Assembly (NCBI RefSeq): GCF_030272615.1
Contig: NC_081415.1
Coordinates: forward strand, 597,187,335-597,251,334
Length of the DNA stretch: 64,000 bases
Direction of reading: 5' to 3'
Origin: Cryptomeria japonica
Taxonomy: Eukaryota > Streptophyta > Pinopsida > Cupressales > Cupressaceae
A program made the translations under genes and the position numbers. The notes under the pieces were generated by a model. That model was given only the letters and a program-made list of their open reading frames with translations, searched no databases and had not been told where the DNA came from. Below, in pieces: positions 23,288 to 35,944 of the stretch (positions are counted from its first letter, which is position 1; the number at the start of each line of letters is the position of its first letter).

Positions 23288-23999
23288 TCTCCTTTCTATC
23301 TCTAGTAGAGGCATGGTTTTCATGATAGAGAGAAATGGAGAAATCGCTGCAGCTTCCAACACTCCTAAATACAAGTTGAGGAATTCATTTCATAGATGAA
23401 AATACATTAAATGTTTGGATCATTTTTAAATGTTGACATGTGAAGATGCAATGGTGAGAACATGGCTTGTTGAAGACCACACTGGGCATCTTCATGAGAA
23501 ATGCGGCACAAATACCTATAATAAATTTATTCTAATAGTTATCACATATTATTTTTTGCATTTTATTCTCCATTATTCCTTTCACATTTTAGTACATGTC
23601 AAATGTGTGAGTTGGTGCATGCCAAATGAGTGAGTTGTTTTAGTTAAGTTTATTAATGATTCCCCTATGTTTTGAATTTAACAAATTCTTAACTAACTCT
23701 TAGCTAATGAAAAGAATCAAAGATTTTTTTTTAGCTAAATGATGCACATGTGGAAACTATAAGTACATTACAAATAGTTAAATATATATTAATCGATTTT
23801 AAAAGATAAATTCATTAACTATTTATAAAGAATCTAAATTGAGATATGTTAAGTTTGAAATTGAAGTATACTTGCAAGGAACTAAATAAATAAACATGAT
23901 TGGTTAAAATAAGGTATAATATTTATTTTTTTGTTAATAACATCCATTTAAAATAAAGGATTCATGTTTTTAATTGGCTGTGTGATGAGGAGCGAAGTT
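23288..23999. other. No gene recognised
   Basis: AT-rich. The open frame at 23,430-23,633 has no recognisable motif and is probably chance. Confidence 0.5.
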
Positions 24000-24017
24000 G
24001 GGCATTGGGGCTAGGGC

Positions 24018-25600
24018 TTGTGGGCCCTGGCTTCAACTTTGTTTCTTCTGCACGTGGGGTGTTTGAGGGTTTTGGGTTCAATGGTGTGGAGAACGAGGGT
24101 CCCTCCTCTTTCATTCCTTCCTATTGTGGTGTTTTTGTTGGACGTTGGGGGTTTAGTGGTCGGTGCATTTTGTTGTGTCGAGGGCTCCACAATGGGTTTT
24201 TCCTTGTTTTCTTCTTCTGTTACCGAGTGGCTCGCGCTTGGGGTGTGCTGGAATGGTTGGACCAACAAAAAATTTGGTGTCTGCTGGAATGAATATGTCT
24301 TCGGTTTTCTCTGCAAATTTGCATGCATAGGTTTCAGATTCCTCTTTTGTGGGTGAGAGCTCTAAGCTCAAGAAAGAGAACGATTATTTGTCAAGGAGTC
24401 ACAATCAGCCAATCTTGGTTATCTGTCCCGAATTGATAGAGGAGGAATTTTCTTATTGGATCCAACATATTCTAATTTGTAAGCTCTTGGGTATTCGCAT
24501 CCCTCTCTCAGCTTTGGAGTCTTGGGTGCATTGATCTTGACAGATTGAGGGTGATTTTGATATTTTGGTGGCTAGGAATGACTATTTCTTGGTTGATTTT
24601 TCTTGTGTTTCAAACAGAAATCAGGTATTTGAAGAAGGACCATATTTTCATAATAATGTTAGCTTATTTATAAAGCCCTGGCATGGAGGATTTAATGCGA
24701 CGGAGTATTTTCCTTCATGAGTTCCGGTGTGGGTACTTTTGTCATGGTTGTCGGAATTTTGGTGGGAGGATATTCTCTAGTGAATTTTTGCTTTGTTGGG
24801 GAAGCCGGTTGCTATTCCTTAGAATACTTTGGATAAAAAGGTATTTTCTTTTGCTCGTATTTGTGTTGAAATTGATTTAAGCAATCCATTGCTGGATTCT
24901 TTGGAAATTTATATTGGCAATGCTTCATGGGTTCAATAGTTGGATTATGAGTCCCTCCCTTTTCGATGTCATCTTTGTCATGAGTATGGGCACCTTCAGC
25001 GTCAATATCCTCGGGCATCCAAAAAGGTTGGGGTTTCTTCTTCTCCTTCATCTGGGCCTTCGATGGAGAAGGGTGTTAAAGGAAAAATGCCTATGGCTAA
25101 GGCGGGGCCGATAAGGATGGCTTTATTCCTATTAAGTTGAAGGCTAAGTGGAGGGGTCAAAAGCGAGCCTTCAAGGATAGACAAAGTGATTAGGAATTCA
25201 ATCATTTTGAGGTCCTAGATAATCAAGCCTCGAAGGAGGGGATAACTATTGAGATTTCATTTGGGACCACTGGTATGGATACAAGGATGGAGCAGGAAAT
25301 TATTGTGAAGGATAATTCTGGGGTTTTGGAGAAGGGGGGTTCTGGGCTTTCTGTTGCTTCTGCTACTTTGGATGATGATATTGTTTTAGCAGACCTTTCT
25401 AAGGAGGTGTTGTCTTCAGCTCAAGTTTGGGGGTCATCTCCTGATTTGGGTTGCTGCAACACCCTCTCAAGAAGGGGCATTTTGCAAATTCTTCTAAAGC
25501 TGGTCGTAAGAAGGATATGGATAATATTAAATCTATTGGGGATTTGATAGAGGAATATGGGTCTGTTAAGACCATTGATTCCCACTTTTCTCAACCTTCA
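24018..25600 (+). pseudogene. LINE ORF1 (DUF4283-like, zinc knuckle)
   Basis: Pieces in order: a variable leader, then from about 24,395 a DUF4283-like stretch ('LVICPELIEEEFSYWIQHILICKLLG'-type residues in short segments). Next come 'NDYFLVDFS' near 24,580 and 'LGKPVAIP' near 24,800. A knuckle follows at 24,967-25,008 (CX2CX4HX4, last Cys replaced by Tyr). The tail is Ser/Gly-rich. Plant LINE ORF1 proteins bind element RNA in the ribonucleoprotein. At least four stops and two frame changes break this copy. Confidence 0.65.
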
Positions 25601-26480
25601 TCATGATTATTCTTTATTGGGATGCAAGGGGGTTAAATACCACCTCCCATTAGAATGCTATTCAAGATTTGATTGTGATTCATTCACCTGATATCTTTTG
25701 CGTTCAGGAGACTAAGCTTCAGGTAGAATTCATTCTTTAGTATTCTCCTCGTATTTGGTTTTTTGGTTAGTGTCAATGTATTGGCTCTAGGGGAAGTTCT
25801 GGAGGTTTGTCTCTTTTCAAGGATCTGCTTAAGGTTGTCCCTCACTGGTGGATCTCTAGCCATTCCTTTATCTCGGTGGCGGATTCGATTTTAGATTCTG
25901 GTGAGACTATTTTGATCACTAATGTTTATGCTCTGATTGATATTTGCGGTAAAATATAGCTTTGGGCCCATATCCGATATGTTAGGTCTTGTGCTCCTTA
26001 TCTACCTTGGATCTTAGTTGGTGATTTAAATTCTATTTTCTGTTTGGAGGAGAAACAAGGGGGGCTACCTAGGTTGGGTCCTGCTTCAGATCTTTTTCGG
26101 GAAAATGTAGAATCTCTTGCTCTTGTTGATGTTAAACCCTCTAATGGAATGTTTAGTTGGACTGATAGAAGGAGTGGGCCATAAGTGATATCTGAGCAGT
26201 TGGATAGATTTCTTGTCTCTAGTTTTTGGGTTGGGGGAAGCCTGGTCATTTTTTCTGAGACTCTTGATTGGTGCGGCTTTGATCATTGGCCAATTAAGTT
26301 TTCAACTTCTTCTTTTCCTAATCCAAAGAATCCTCCTTTCAAATTTTAGCTTATGTGGCTTCACGATTCTTCCTTGTATGATTTTGTATCTCAGTGGTGG
26401 CCGGATGGAGCCCCTACGTATGGTACAACTATGTATTCCCTTGTCAAGAAGCTACAATATGTCAAGTATCATATTAAGTG
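25600..26480 (+). pseudogene. LINE ORF2 endonuclease domain
   Basis: The translation begins 'WDARGLN' (normally WN.RGLN), followed by 'DIFCVQETKL', 'ITNVYA', 'WILVGDLNSI', 'NGMFSWTDRR' and 'DWCGFDHWPI'. These are the ordered metal-binding and catalytic motifs of the AP-type endonuclease that nicks target DNA. 'CVQETK' carries the catalytic Glu, 'GDLN' replaces GDFN, and 'DHWPI' carries the catalytic Asp-His. Several stops are present, for example near 25,739, 25,960 and 26,185. Confidence 0.75.
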
Positions 26481-26829
26481 ATGTAATAGGTCATGTTTTG
26501 GCAGTTTAAGGGCCAAGAAAAGGGAAGTGCAGGAGTGTCTTGTTGTTATTACTTAGTAGATTAGGGATCTGGGATTCTCAGAGGTTCTTGGGCAGGCTGA
26601 GTCCCAGACTCTAAAACTAGTGGAGGAATGGGAGCTTTGTGAGGAGATTTTTTGGAAATAAAAGGCTATAATTGATTGGCTTCAAGAGGTTGACAATAAT
26701 ACTGCTTTTTTTCATCACCCTATATAGGCTCAGTGGAATACATGTTATATCTCTTCTCTAGTTAATTTTGAGGGTGTTATGATTTCCTTGCAATAGGTTG
26801 TATCTAGAGAGGCTCATCAGTTCTACTCA

Positions 26830-28260
26830 GCTATGTTTATGGAGGATTCACTTCTTGCGGAGGCTACTGAAGATATGGTTCTTGCTTGTATTCCTTCTTT
26901 GATCTCCAATGATTTAAATTATTCACTAATTCATCTAATTACTTTGTCTAAAGTGGAGGAGGTTGTGTTTGGAATGAATAAAGAGAAAGCCTCTAGCTCT
27001 GATGGTTTCCCTGTTGAATTTTTCCAAGAGTTTTGGGATATTGTGAAGCTGGATTTGTTGGAGGTTGTTTGAGAGTCTTTTTTGAATAAGCAGATGCTTC
27101 GTGCCCTGAATGCTACTTTTCTGATCCTCATTCCTAAGAAGGAAGGGGATGATAGGCTTGAATTCTTTAGACCTATTGTACTCTGTAATGTGGCATACAA
27201 GATTATTATGAAATTGATTGCTAAGAGGTTTAAATCTTGTCTTCCAGTTATCATTTCTGAGGAGCAAGGAGGCTTTATGGCGGGTCATCAAATTTTGGAT
27301 GGGGTGGTGGTTGCTTCTAAGGTCATTAATTCAATGGAAACCTCTAAGGGCAGGTATATGTTCATTAAGCTGGATATGGCCAAAGCATATGACTGATTTA
27401 AATGGAGTTTTCTTTAAAGGATTCTGTTGGCTTTTGGGTCTTTTGTAGATTGTGTTAGTTGGACTATGATTTGTGTGTCTTCTTCCTCATTTTCAATTAT
27501 TGTGAATGGTGAACCTTCATGTCTTTTTGTTGCTACCAGAGGTCTTTGTCAAGGGGACCCACTCTCTCCTTATCTGTTTATTATCATGGCAAAGGGGTTG
27601 GGTCAGTTTCTTAAATTTTGGGTTTCTCAAGGCTTGATTCATGATTGACAGCGGGGGTTGGGTCTACCAACATTTTCTCATGTCTCCAGTTTGTGGATGA
27701 CACCTCTCTCATGGGGTTGGCTCATATTCTGGAAGTTGAATCCTTTAGGAAAGTTTTGGATATCTACCTTGTTGCTTTGGGTCAGAAAGTCAATGAGCAG
27801 AAGTCCTCTTTTTTCTTCTTTAATACTCTTCAGGCTATCCAAAAGTGGATTGCAGCTATTTTGCAGTTTCAAATAGGGTCTCTTCCCTTTTTCTATTTGG
27901 ATATTCCTCTTGCCATTGGTCACCATCCCAAGTCCTCATGGCAGGTGTTGCTTGATAAGTTAAGAAAGAAGGTAACCCATTGGACTCATCGATGGTTGTC
28001 TACAGTTGGTAGAGTTACTCTTCTCACTTTTGTTATCCAGACCTTCCCCATTTATAGGTGCTTTGTTCAAGCGAACACAATGAATTTCCTTAGGGAATTT
28101 GATGCTCTCTCTTGTCAATTTATTTGGAGTGGTAACTTGATCTCTACTAAGTGGAGCCTTGTTAAGTGGGAATCTGTGTGTAGACTGAAGCGAGAGGGTG
28201 GTCTTGGATTACGTTCTACTATCTTGAATGAACAAGTTCTTACTGCCAAGCTTTACTAGC
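26830..28260 (+). pseudogene. LINE ORF2 reverse transcriptase
   Basis: RT motifs in order: 'SSSDGFPVEFF' (26,996), 'FLILIPKK' (27,118), 'FFRPIVLCN' (27,164), 'SEEQGGFMAGHQI' (27,256), 'FIKLDMAKAYD' (27,361), 'GLCQGDPLSPYLF' (27,541) and the catalytic FVDD box (27,690-27,701). Next come 'YLDIPL' and the conserved 'WSLVKWESVC...GGLGLRS'. Stops break the frame after 'EVV' (27,071) and after 'KAYD' (27,393), and the frame changes near 27,648. RT copies the element RNA at the nicked target. Confidence 0.85.
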
Positions 28261-28992
28261 ATTGGTGTACCCATGAACACTAGCTATGGCCCCATATTCT
28301 CAATGACAAATATCTAATGGGTATTGCTTCTTTTTAGGTTCCTCGCTATCCTTTGGAGGGAAGTGGTTCTATGATTTGGCATACTCTAAAAGTGAGAGGT
28401 TAGTTGATTAAGCGTATTCTTTTTTGGATCTATCATTTTGGGTCACAGGGTCTTGTTTGGTTAGATTCTTGCGAGGGTCACCCACCTATTCTCTCTTCTT
28501 GCCCTCATCTTCAGTCCCTTTGTAATGTTTTTACTATGGTTGGTTGGGACATTGTTGAGCATTACAAGATAAATGAGCATTGTGGTTTGGTTGTTACCTT
28601 TCACTAGAAGCATCCTTTTGAGTGGTCACCTAGGGGGTCTGAGGGTGATAGGCATGAGCTTGCTCAACTTTTGGCTTCTCATGCTTGTAATTCTTTGAGG
28701 GGCTATGATTTTTTGTCTTGGGATGGGTCTGATGTGTCTGGGAAGCACTCTGTGTCTGCTAGTTATAAACAGCTGGATAAGAAGTTGTTTGGGGAAATTG
28801 AGGTCCTGTGATGGAATCAAGTTTGACACAAGTTGTCTTGGCCCAAGTGTAATTTCTTCATGTGGTTAGTGGCTCAAAATTGGTGTCTCACTTGGGATAA
28901 TTTTATGCAAGCGTGCTTTCAATGCACCCTCAATGTGTGTGTTGTGTTGTGATTCTAAGGAGAGTGTCTCTCATCTCTTCTTCCAATGTTAT

Positions 28993-30271
28993 TGAACCAA
29001 GGGAAACTTTCATGCAAGGTTCGCAGGTTAGTTTAAATCCAAATAAGCATAAAAAGATAAATAAAAGCAACAAACTAACTAGATTATACCTTTCAAGAGA
29101 GGAGTCTCTCTTGTTCCTTCGATTTGGACCTTAGTTGAAGCCAAGAATGCACCCCTTCTTGACTTGCTTGGATTGATCCAATGGTGTGATGTGGATGGAT
29201 CTCCAAGTTGCACAACAATAGATGGATATGAGGATGGATAATTTCTCAAAGTTGGATTATGGATGGAAATATGGCTATAATATGGATTCTCTTAATGGAC
29301 TCAAACTAGCAACATGAAGTTACTTAGATTGTGGATGATCAAGAGAAGGGATGGAGACCCCTATTTATAAAATTGGATAGAGGACAATGGACAGTCAAGA
29401 TTGAAGAGGAATGGAGGGCTAGGATTTGAGGAGAGGAGATCACATGGATCAAGGGAAAATGACATGACAAAGGGGGGTGGAGACCAAGAGATTTTCCATA
29501 AAGGCATTTCTTGTGTCCACCCTCCTCAAGGTACATGGGGAAGAGTTCCCAATGCACCTAGGAGGAATAAAAGTAATTAAAAATACCTTGGGGGATGCAC
29601 ATGGAATTAAAAATTCCTAAGATATTGTGTGCATGGGGATTGGAAAAGGGAAAAGGAATTTAAAAATTCCTTGGAAAGGTGAGAAGCATGGGAGAATGTG
29701 AGATTTTAAAAATCTCACATTCACCCACAAGGGGAACATTTAAGGTGGAAGGTGAGAGGGGGACAAAGAGGATTTAGCCATAAATGGCTATAGTTGACTT
29801 TTGTGCCTAATTATGGGGATTAGGCATTAGCAAAGGATTAGGGGGCTATTTAGAAGAATTAGGTGAGGATTAGGAATAAGTGGGATTTGTAGGAAGATTT
29901 GACTAGGAGAGAGAATGAGTGGACGTAATTAAAAATTGAAGAATGATGATATGTAGGATTAAGAAAGTTTCTAGAAGAATTGATTGGGCTAATGATGGAT
30001 TAGGAAAAGGTGATTTGTAATGATCACCAGGAATAATTAATTACTTGAGATAAATTAATTAAAAAGGGGGATTAAGAAGAATTAATTTTGATTGCCTTAG
30101 AAGAAGAAAGGAAAATTGATTTATTAAATAAATCGATCATTGGACTATAGTGAAAATGTTAATTAGATTAAATTTAATTAATATTGAGAAAAATAAGGAT
30201 CCACACAATTAAATAAATTAATTATGTAGGAGATTTAAATTAATTAAAATAATTAATTTAAGTGTCTACAA
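28993..30271 (-). repeat. Solo LTR inserted in the LINE
   Basis: Inserted in the Cys-rich region after RT. The 5-bp sequence ttatt flanks it at 28,989-28,993 and 30,272-30,276. If the segment between the repeats is removed, the LINE reading frame continues without a break. In minus orientation the insert begins TGTAGACACTTAAATTAA and ends TTGGTTCA. Most of its 1.28 kb is A/G-rich on the plus strand with many AATTAA motifs. It has no coding potential and no internal region, so it is a solo LTR. Confidence 0.82.
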
Positions 30272-31098
30272 TTATTTTGCTAGGGAGATTTCACATTTTT
30301 AGTGGAGGGTGTGGAATACGCCCTGTAGTCATGTTTCCTCGTGGGCTGAGTTTGTGGATCAGTATGGAAGGGCTCCTATTTCTACTTCCTTCATTCAAGT
30401 TGCTTGGGCTATTGGACCATCCTGCATTATCTGGAACCTTTGGAAAGAGAAGAATCATCGGATTTTTTCAGGATGTGCAGTTGGGGGCCCCTCGCTTGTG
30501 GTGGAAAATATTGCATTATTTGGGAGAACCTATTGCGGCTAAGTGTGATATGACTGAATTGGTGGTTCCTTATGATGGGTATTTTAATCATCTTCATCTA
30601 CCCCCTCTGCAATGATAGTTCATGTGTAACAGATGTAGACATCCTACCCTGAAGGTGAATAGGGAGGGAAGATGGTCTCCTCCACCTCAAGGAATCCTAA
30701 AAATTAACACAGATGGCTCTTCTCATGGAAACCCTGGTCATGCTGGAATTGGAGGTGTGGGTTGGGATAGTTATGGAGATGTTCAATTTATCTTTTCTAT
30801 TTATATGGGTCTTCATACTATTAATTTAATGGAGGCTCGGGCCATTTTATTAGCTCTAGAGAGTGCAAGTAAATTGGGGTGGCGCATGATCATATGTGAG
30901 TCTAAATCTCAGGTTGTGGTCAACTTTTTGAATAGGAAACATTTAGATGGTATTAGTTTGCATTTGGCTTTGATTGTTGAACAGATTCTCAACCTCTATG
31001 CTTCTCTGGAGTATGTTACTTTTAACCATATTCCTAGAGAATGTAATGGTATTGTTGATTGTTTAGCCAAATGGACCTCTAATCATATTCATGATTGA
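30272..31098 (+). pseudogene. LINE zinc-binding tail and RNase H
   Basis: After the solo LTR the LINE resumes with Trp-rich sequence typical of the zf-RVT region (30,277-30,610). From 30,622 the frame is open for 158 codons with an RNase H domain: 'KINTDGSSHGNPGHAGIGGV' (about 30,700-30,760), 'NLMEARAILLALE', 'IICESKSQVVVNFLN' and 'CNGIVDCLAK'. The acidic residues are Asp, Glu, Glu (usually Asp) and Asp. RNase H would degrade RNA in the cDNA hybrid. The frame stops at 31,098, about 120 bp before the element end, as expected. Confidence 0.82.
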
Positions 31099-31306
31099 AA
31101 CTTAGTGGATTGGGGTTAGTTACCCTCAGATTTGTCTCAACAGTTGGTTCACTTAGTAGAGCTTGATAGGGCTATGTAATGCACTTGCTTTGTACTTCTT
31201 GTTTTTAATAAATTTTTACCCCTCCTTTATGTTAAAATGCAATTCAAAATTACATACATTTTTCTTTTCTTTATTCCAATTATATCATATAAAATGTTAA
31301 GATTTA

Positions 31307-32088
31307 TGATAGTCCCAAAGATACTGAGAGGGGGGGGTGAATCAGTATCCAACTAGTTTACAAAATATTTGACCTTATTAAGTATTTTGCATTCCAAAAC
31401 AGTGTACCGGTAAACAAGAATTAATGCAGTAAATAAGAACAATAAAGACAACATAGAAATCACACCATAACACAAGATGATTAACGAGGAAACCCGGTGT
31501 GGGAAAAACCTCAGTGGGATTTGTGACCCACAATATTCACTCACTGGCCAATGAATGGATATTACTTACAAGAGGGGCCTCCACATGCAGGAAGGCCAAC
31601 TACCTAGAACTCACTGCTCAATTACAAAAGGAAGTCACACTAACTTAAAAAATGGATTATGAAAATCCAATATAATGTACTTCTACAAAAAGCATCTGCT
31701 ATGCCAGGTTCAGTACCGGTTTAAGTTCATACAATAACCACAAACAATTCTACAAAATTTGCCTTGATATTCGCTCTACATATCCATCATATCTATCCTC
31801 TATGATGTGTCACACAAATGATCTACAAGATCTCATACTTATATATGAGTCTCATTACAACATGCCATGTCGGCTTACAAAAAGATATTACAATTAAATA
31901 CAATATACAATAATCAAAATCATGTTGGCTAGGATGTCGGTAAACATTATTGTCGTTGCCAATAAACTATCTATCATCGTAGAGTGTGTTGGAGCCAGTG
32001 CCTACTAGTGCCATAAGATTGCAAGGTTTCCATCAATGACAACACCTTCAATCACCTTTAACTACCATTAGAGTGTGCAATTCCAACA
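31307..32088 (-). repeat. Solo LTR (copia-type)
   Basis: In minus orientation it starts TGTTGGAATTGCACAC and ends GGGACTATCA. A run of 8 G (31,330-31,337) and 'tgaatcagtatcc' lie just inside the end, like the other copia LTRs here. The left side is LINE end sequence and the right side is AT-rich DNA, so no internal region is attached. Flanking pentamers (attta and ataaa) do not match, so the target duplication is lost or the ends are slightly wrong. Confidence 0.72.
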
Positions 32089-32690
32089 ATAAATAGGCAA
32101 TTTGTCTAATGAACTGAGATCATATAAAATACGTTATAATTTTTTAAATATTAAAACACTTTTTAATCTATTACATTTACCAAGGAAATCATCAAATCAT
32201 GTAGTTTCCCTTTTATGATATTATTTCCAAGTCAATCCAATAATTATTCATTTTTCTTATTCTAACAACATCCATAAATAGACAAATATAATTCACAATT
32301 AACTTAATAATTAGGTTAGCCATCAATTGAAATCAAACATGCATTCATATAAAAATGTGTGCATGTGTGAAAATATATCACACCATCCACTTTCAGATGG
32401 CTAGGTAACCTCTACCTAAACCATATTTTCATCTTCACACTTGTCATCAACTCAAGAAACTCATTTTTACATCAGCATATTTGTATACAAAACTTAATAT
32501 TCATCATCAAAATTATGCATTTATAAATAAACATAATAATTAAGTTAACCATAATCCAATTTCAAAATAAATATAAAGTTAATAGTCAACAAATTAATTA
32601 ATGTTCTAATTATGTCACATTATGTCCAAAATATTAATACTAATTATGTCTGATAAAATTTGGAGTTGTGACATTGAGTGTTTGTTAAGA
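32089..32690. other. AT-rich spacer
   Basis: No open frame and no repeat ends recognised. Confidence 0.5.
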
Positions 32691-33090
32691 ATAATCTCCT
32701 TAAACATCTCTTTTATAAGGTTGATCTATTTGGGCAGTTAGCAAAATTGGTGATGTTACTTTTTTATTCAACCTGAATTTCATTCTTAGAATTCAATCAA
32801 GGGTCAAGATGTCACCGATCAACTAGTAGAAAATCCTTCACCGATATTGTTCCCTAATTTTTTTTGTTCCTAGATGAGAATTTATTTACCATCTACTGAA
32901 CATATGTGGGAAATGTACTTTGATGGATCAAGATGTCGAATTGGTTCTATAATAGGTGTGGTTTTGTTGGGGAAATATTTTGTAATCAATGTGATTGATT
33001 ATAAAATGGTAGATTTAACCATAGTTATGATGATATTATATCTCTCCTTACAAAGGAGAGGATGCCTTCATATTGCTAACTATTTCTAGC
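32690..33090 (+). pseudogene. Gypsy RNase H fragment
   Basis: The translation near 32,810-33,080 reads 'QDVTDQLVEN', then 'WEMYFDGSRCRIGSIIGVVL', the start of the plant gypsy RNase H fold with its first catalytic Asp. It breaks down after about 33,030. Nothing else of the element can be read on either side, so this is an isolated relic. Confidence 0.6.
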
Positions 33091-33976
33091 TAGTATCTAA
33101 ACTAAACTATATACACTAATTTATATATGGGGTGTTACATTCATCATATCCTTTTCTTTTAGGATAGATCTATTTTCCTTACAATAATTCCTATAACACA
33201 AACTTAAGTTTATTACAGTGTATATGATTACAGAAGATACAAACTAGAGCAATAATAGCCGATATAAAATCGGGTTATAAAAAAGATAACCAAGAATGTA
33301 CCAACAATTCCTAAGTAACAAGGAAACTCATGTAAGCTCAAAGTCTTATGTAGCTTCTCCAAATTGATCATGAGAATAAAGTTGTAATACATGAACAACT
33401 CAATGTCTTGTATATGTACCACAATTCAACTAATCTAAAGTATAAGATATTACATCACAAAGTCTCCAAATTGTTATTGATTTATAGATATCAAGAACTT
33501 CAAAGTCAATGATGTAGCACAAAGTTTACAAAATTAGATTTTACCATCTTTAAGAAAATGCTTTCTCCACAATGCACAATTCAATAAATATAAGATAATA
33601 AAATGAGAAAGGCATAACAACAATCTCACTTCATCAACACATTGAATCTAGCACAAAGGTGGATGCCAACTTGCTTTTTATATTGACTGAAATATTGATT
33701 TACAGCTTAAGCACAAAGTCTCAAATTGCTTTTCAAATTGGTAAAGTTTCAATGCATATTATAAAGATGATTATTTACAATGAGGCTCTCTCCTTTATAT
33801 AGAAAAGAGACTTTAGCAAAAATAGGAATCCTATAAATACTTTGACTTATTCCACAACAAAGTCCAATTTGACTTAGGAATTTTGCTATGTTTACATACA
33901 CTTTGTATTTACAAAAAGATATGTAAAATATAAAAAACAAAAATACATTTAGATAACTAGAAAGCATAAAAATCTA
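33091..33976. other. No gene recognised
   Basis: AT-rich, with short open frames only. It contains a diffuse repetition of 'cacaaagt(c/t)t.caaat' phrases (about 33,330, 33,458, 33,520, 33,712), perhaps from a decayed simple repeat. No function is suggested. Confidence 0.4.
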
Positions 33977-35925
33977 CTAAGTGCCTGGAGACACATCCTC
34001 TTCGTCAACGTTCTTCTTTAGGAACTCTTCAAACTTTTGAATGGCAGTATGCATCTTAGATTCATTGGGCCCTAGATTATGACTTGAGATAGTAAGAACC
34101 TGTGAGATTAAATATTCTATGCTAATATATCCTTTTTAGTGCCTTTTCAGGATTGTTACCAAATTATCCAGGCTGACCTAGAAATCCACTAACCTATCAA
34201 TACAAGATAATGTAAAATCACCTTCTCCAACCTCTTTTTGAATTAGTGCACTAAAATATTGAACAACAATATCAATGGGAAAAATATTCTAATCTTCATT
34301 CAGTAGCTTACAATGGAGTTTTGAAGCCTTGGTGATAATGTTAAGTGCTTTGTCTTTACATTATTCGTATGCTTCTTGCAGTTCCTTTATCAGTTGTTCA
34401 AGAATTTCTATTTTCTATATCATTGCCTCCCTATATTGAATGTGCATTCTCTTAGTGGGGATTACTCCATTTTCCACCAAGAAATACAACTTGAAATCCT
34501 TGAGTTTTTTCCAAGCCTCAAGATATTTCTCTTGTACTTGTATTTTCTGTATCAACGGGTCAAGTGTTTGGCCCAATTTGGACTACACACTTTCCAAGTT
34601 TTCAAACAACTCAATTGAAGAGCTCAAAATATGTGTTCCTTATGACATCATCATCTCAATCCATGTGTTGATAGCCCTCCCCTGTGAACCAATTCGCTCA
34701 ACCTTACTAATGGCCTCCTCATCAATTGATGACCCCATTGGTTCAATCACTTTAATACATAGTGATTTTAATTAGAATTACAATGAGTTGTTCTACATAA
34801 AGCTTGAGTTTATCTTTGATGACCTTATCTCTATCATATCTTTTAATCAATGCTTTGAGTGTAGCTTGTGTGTCCTCTTTCGTGCTCTCATGATTTTTTT
34901 TTCCCAATTAAATGCTTCTCAGTACATAATCAAAAGCCCAAACTTCTTCAGTTGTTTTGTTACATGGAGGTATAACCAATTATGCATACTTATTTCCTAC
35001 TTGATCTACTTTTACCCTTGAAATAGTTCTGGCCTTCTTTGTAACTTTTGCTTTTGTAAGAACGAGATGACCAAAATCAAAGTCATTCAAGGAGATGGCT
35101 TGTTTATTTGTTTTGGGTGTCACTGACTATGGCCAAGGAGGAGGGATAGGATCCACTTCTACACTCACAACTATCATCTAAATAGATGTTGTCTATTGTG
35201 GAGTAGTGGCAGTTACAATGAGTGTAGTTTGAGTCATAAATATAGATGGGATTTCTACAATTGATGTACTTGATGATTAAGCATACATGAACTTGTCAAA
35301 ATAAATGAAAGAGACATCAAGCATGGTGGTGGACACCTCTAACAAAATGGGAAATGAGGAAAGTGAGCCAAAAAAATTCCTACATTAGCTTGGGGAGTAT
35401 CAAGAATTAATTTATTGGTGGTGGAGGTATTAAAATAAATTATAGGCACCACCTAAAGAAATGTAGATACACTGTGTATAGATGCAACAATAGAAGCAAT
35501 AAGTAAAGATTGTACTATAGATACATCAGAAATTGAAGGGAGAGATTGCAAACTAGTGGGAGGAGAAATGACTGTGATAGAGATGGGAGTAGAGACTTCT
35601 AAAGTCACTTATAGGGTAGACTCTTGCTTTGTTGTAACTAGAGGTTCTAGAAGGTCCTCCTCTTGATATTCCTCTTGTTGTCCTTCTTGCTCATCAGCTT
35701 GTTCTTGAAATTTCTCATCAACTTGATTTTGAGCTTGAAGAAATGTTTCTCATTTATCTTTCATCTTATCCTCCCCCGCTATAAATTTGTACTTAGGTGC
35801 TTTCTTTGGAGTAGGGGAATCCTCCTTATTCTTTGTCCTCAACTCTAACTTCTTTCTAGGAGGCCCTGTAGTGTCCTCTTTTGAGCCTATTTTGAAAGGC
35901 TTCCTCTTGACCCCTTTTTTCTGTT
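33977..35925 (-). pseudogene. Unknown element protein remnant
   Basis: Translated on the minus strand, it starts basic and Lys/Pro-rich ('KRKPF', 'PPRKKLELR', 'PTPKKAPKYK'). It then has a Gln/Glu-rich run ('EQADEQEGQQEEYQEEDLL') and long Ser/Thr/Pro/Ile stretches. The C-terminal part is Lys/Glu/Leu-rich with coiled-coil character and ends 'EFLKKNVDEEDVSPGT'. Many stops interrupt it. The order basic, Ser/Thr/Pro-rich, then coiled coil resembles the second coding region of the element at 14,602-17,520 (-), but I cannot show homology by eye. It has no catalytic motif. Confidence 0.4.
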
Positions 35926-35944
35926 AACAAGTTTTGATTCCAAT

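Larger units (their letters stand above)
24000..31215 (+). mobile_element. L1-type LINE with RNase H, decayed
   Basis: On the plus strand there is a DUF4283-like ORF1 with a zinc knuckle, then an endonuclease/exonuclease/phosphatase domain, RT, a zinc-binding RT-associated region and RNase H. This is the plant L1-type layout with a terminal RNase H. The 3' end (about 31,195-31,215) has 'cttgtttttaataaa'. The coding parts hold many stops. A solo LTR (28,993-30,271) interrupts the zinc-binding region. The 5' end is approximate and no target duplication was found. Confidence 0.8.

Noticed and set aside
24011-24328. 105-codon minus-strand open frame opposite the LINE start
   Set aside because: Shadow of the LINE 5' coding region on the plus strand; the plus reading leads into DUF4283-like sequence.
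33091-33976. Possible tandem array of 'cacaaagt' phrases
   Set aside because: Spacing is irregular and copies are too diverged to call an array; no spacer structure as in CRISPR.
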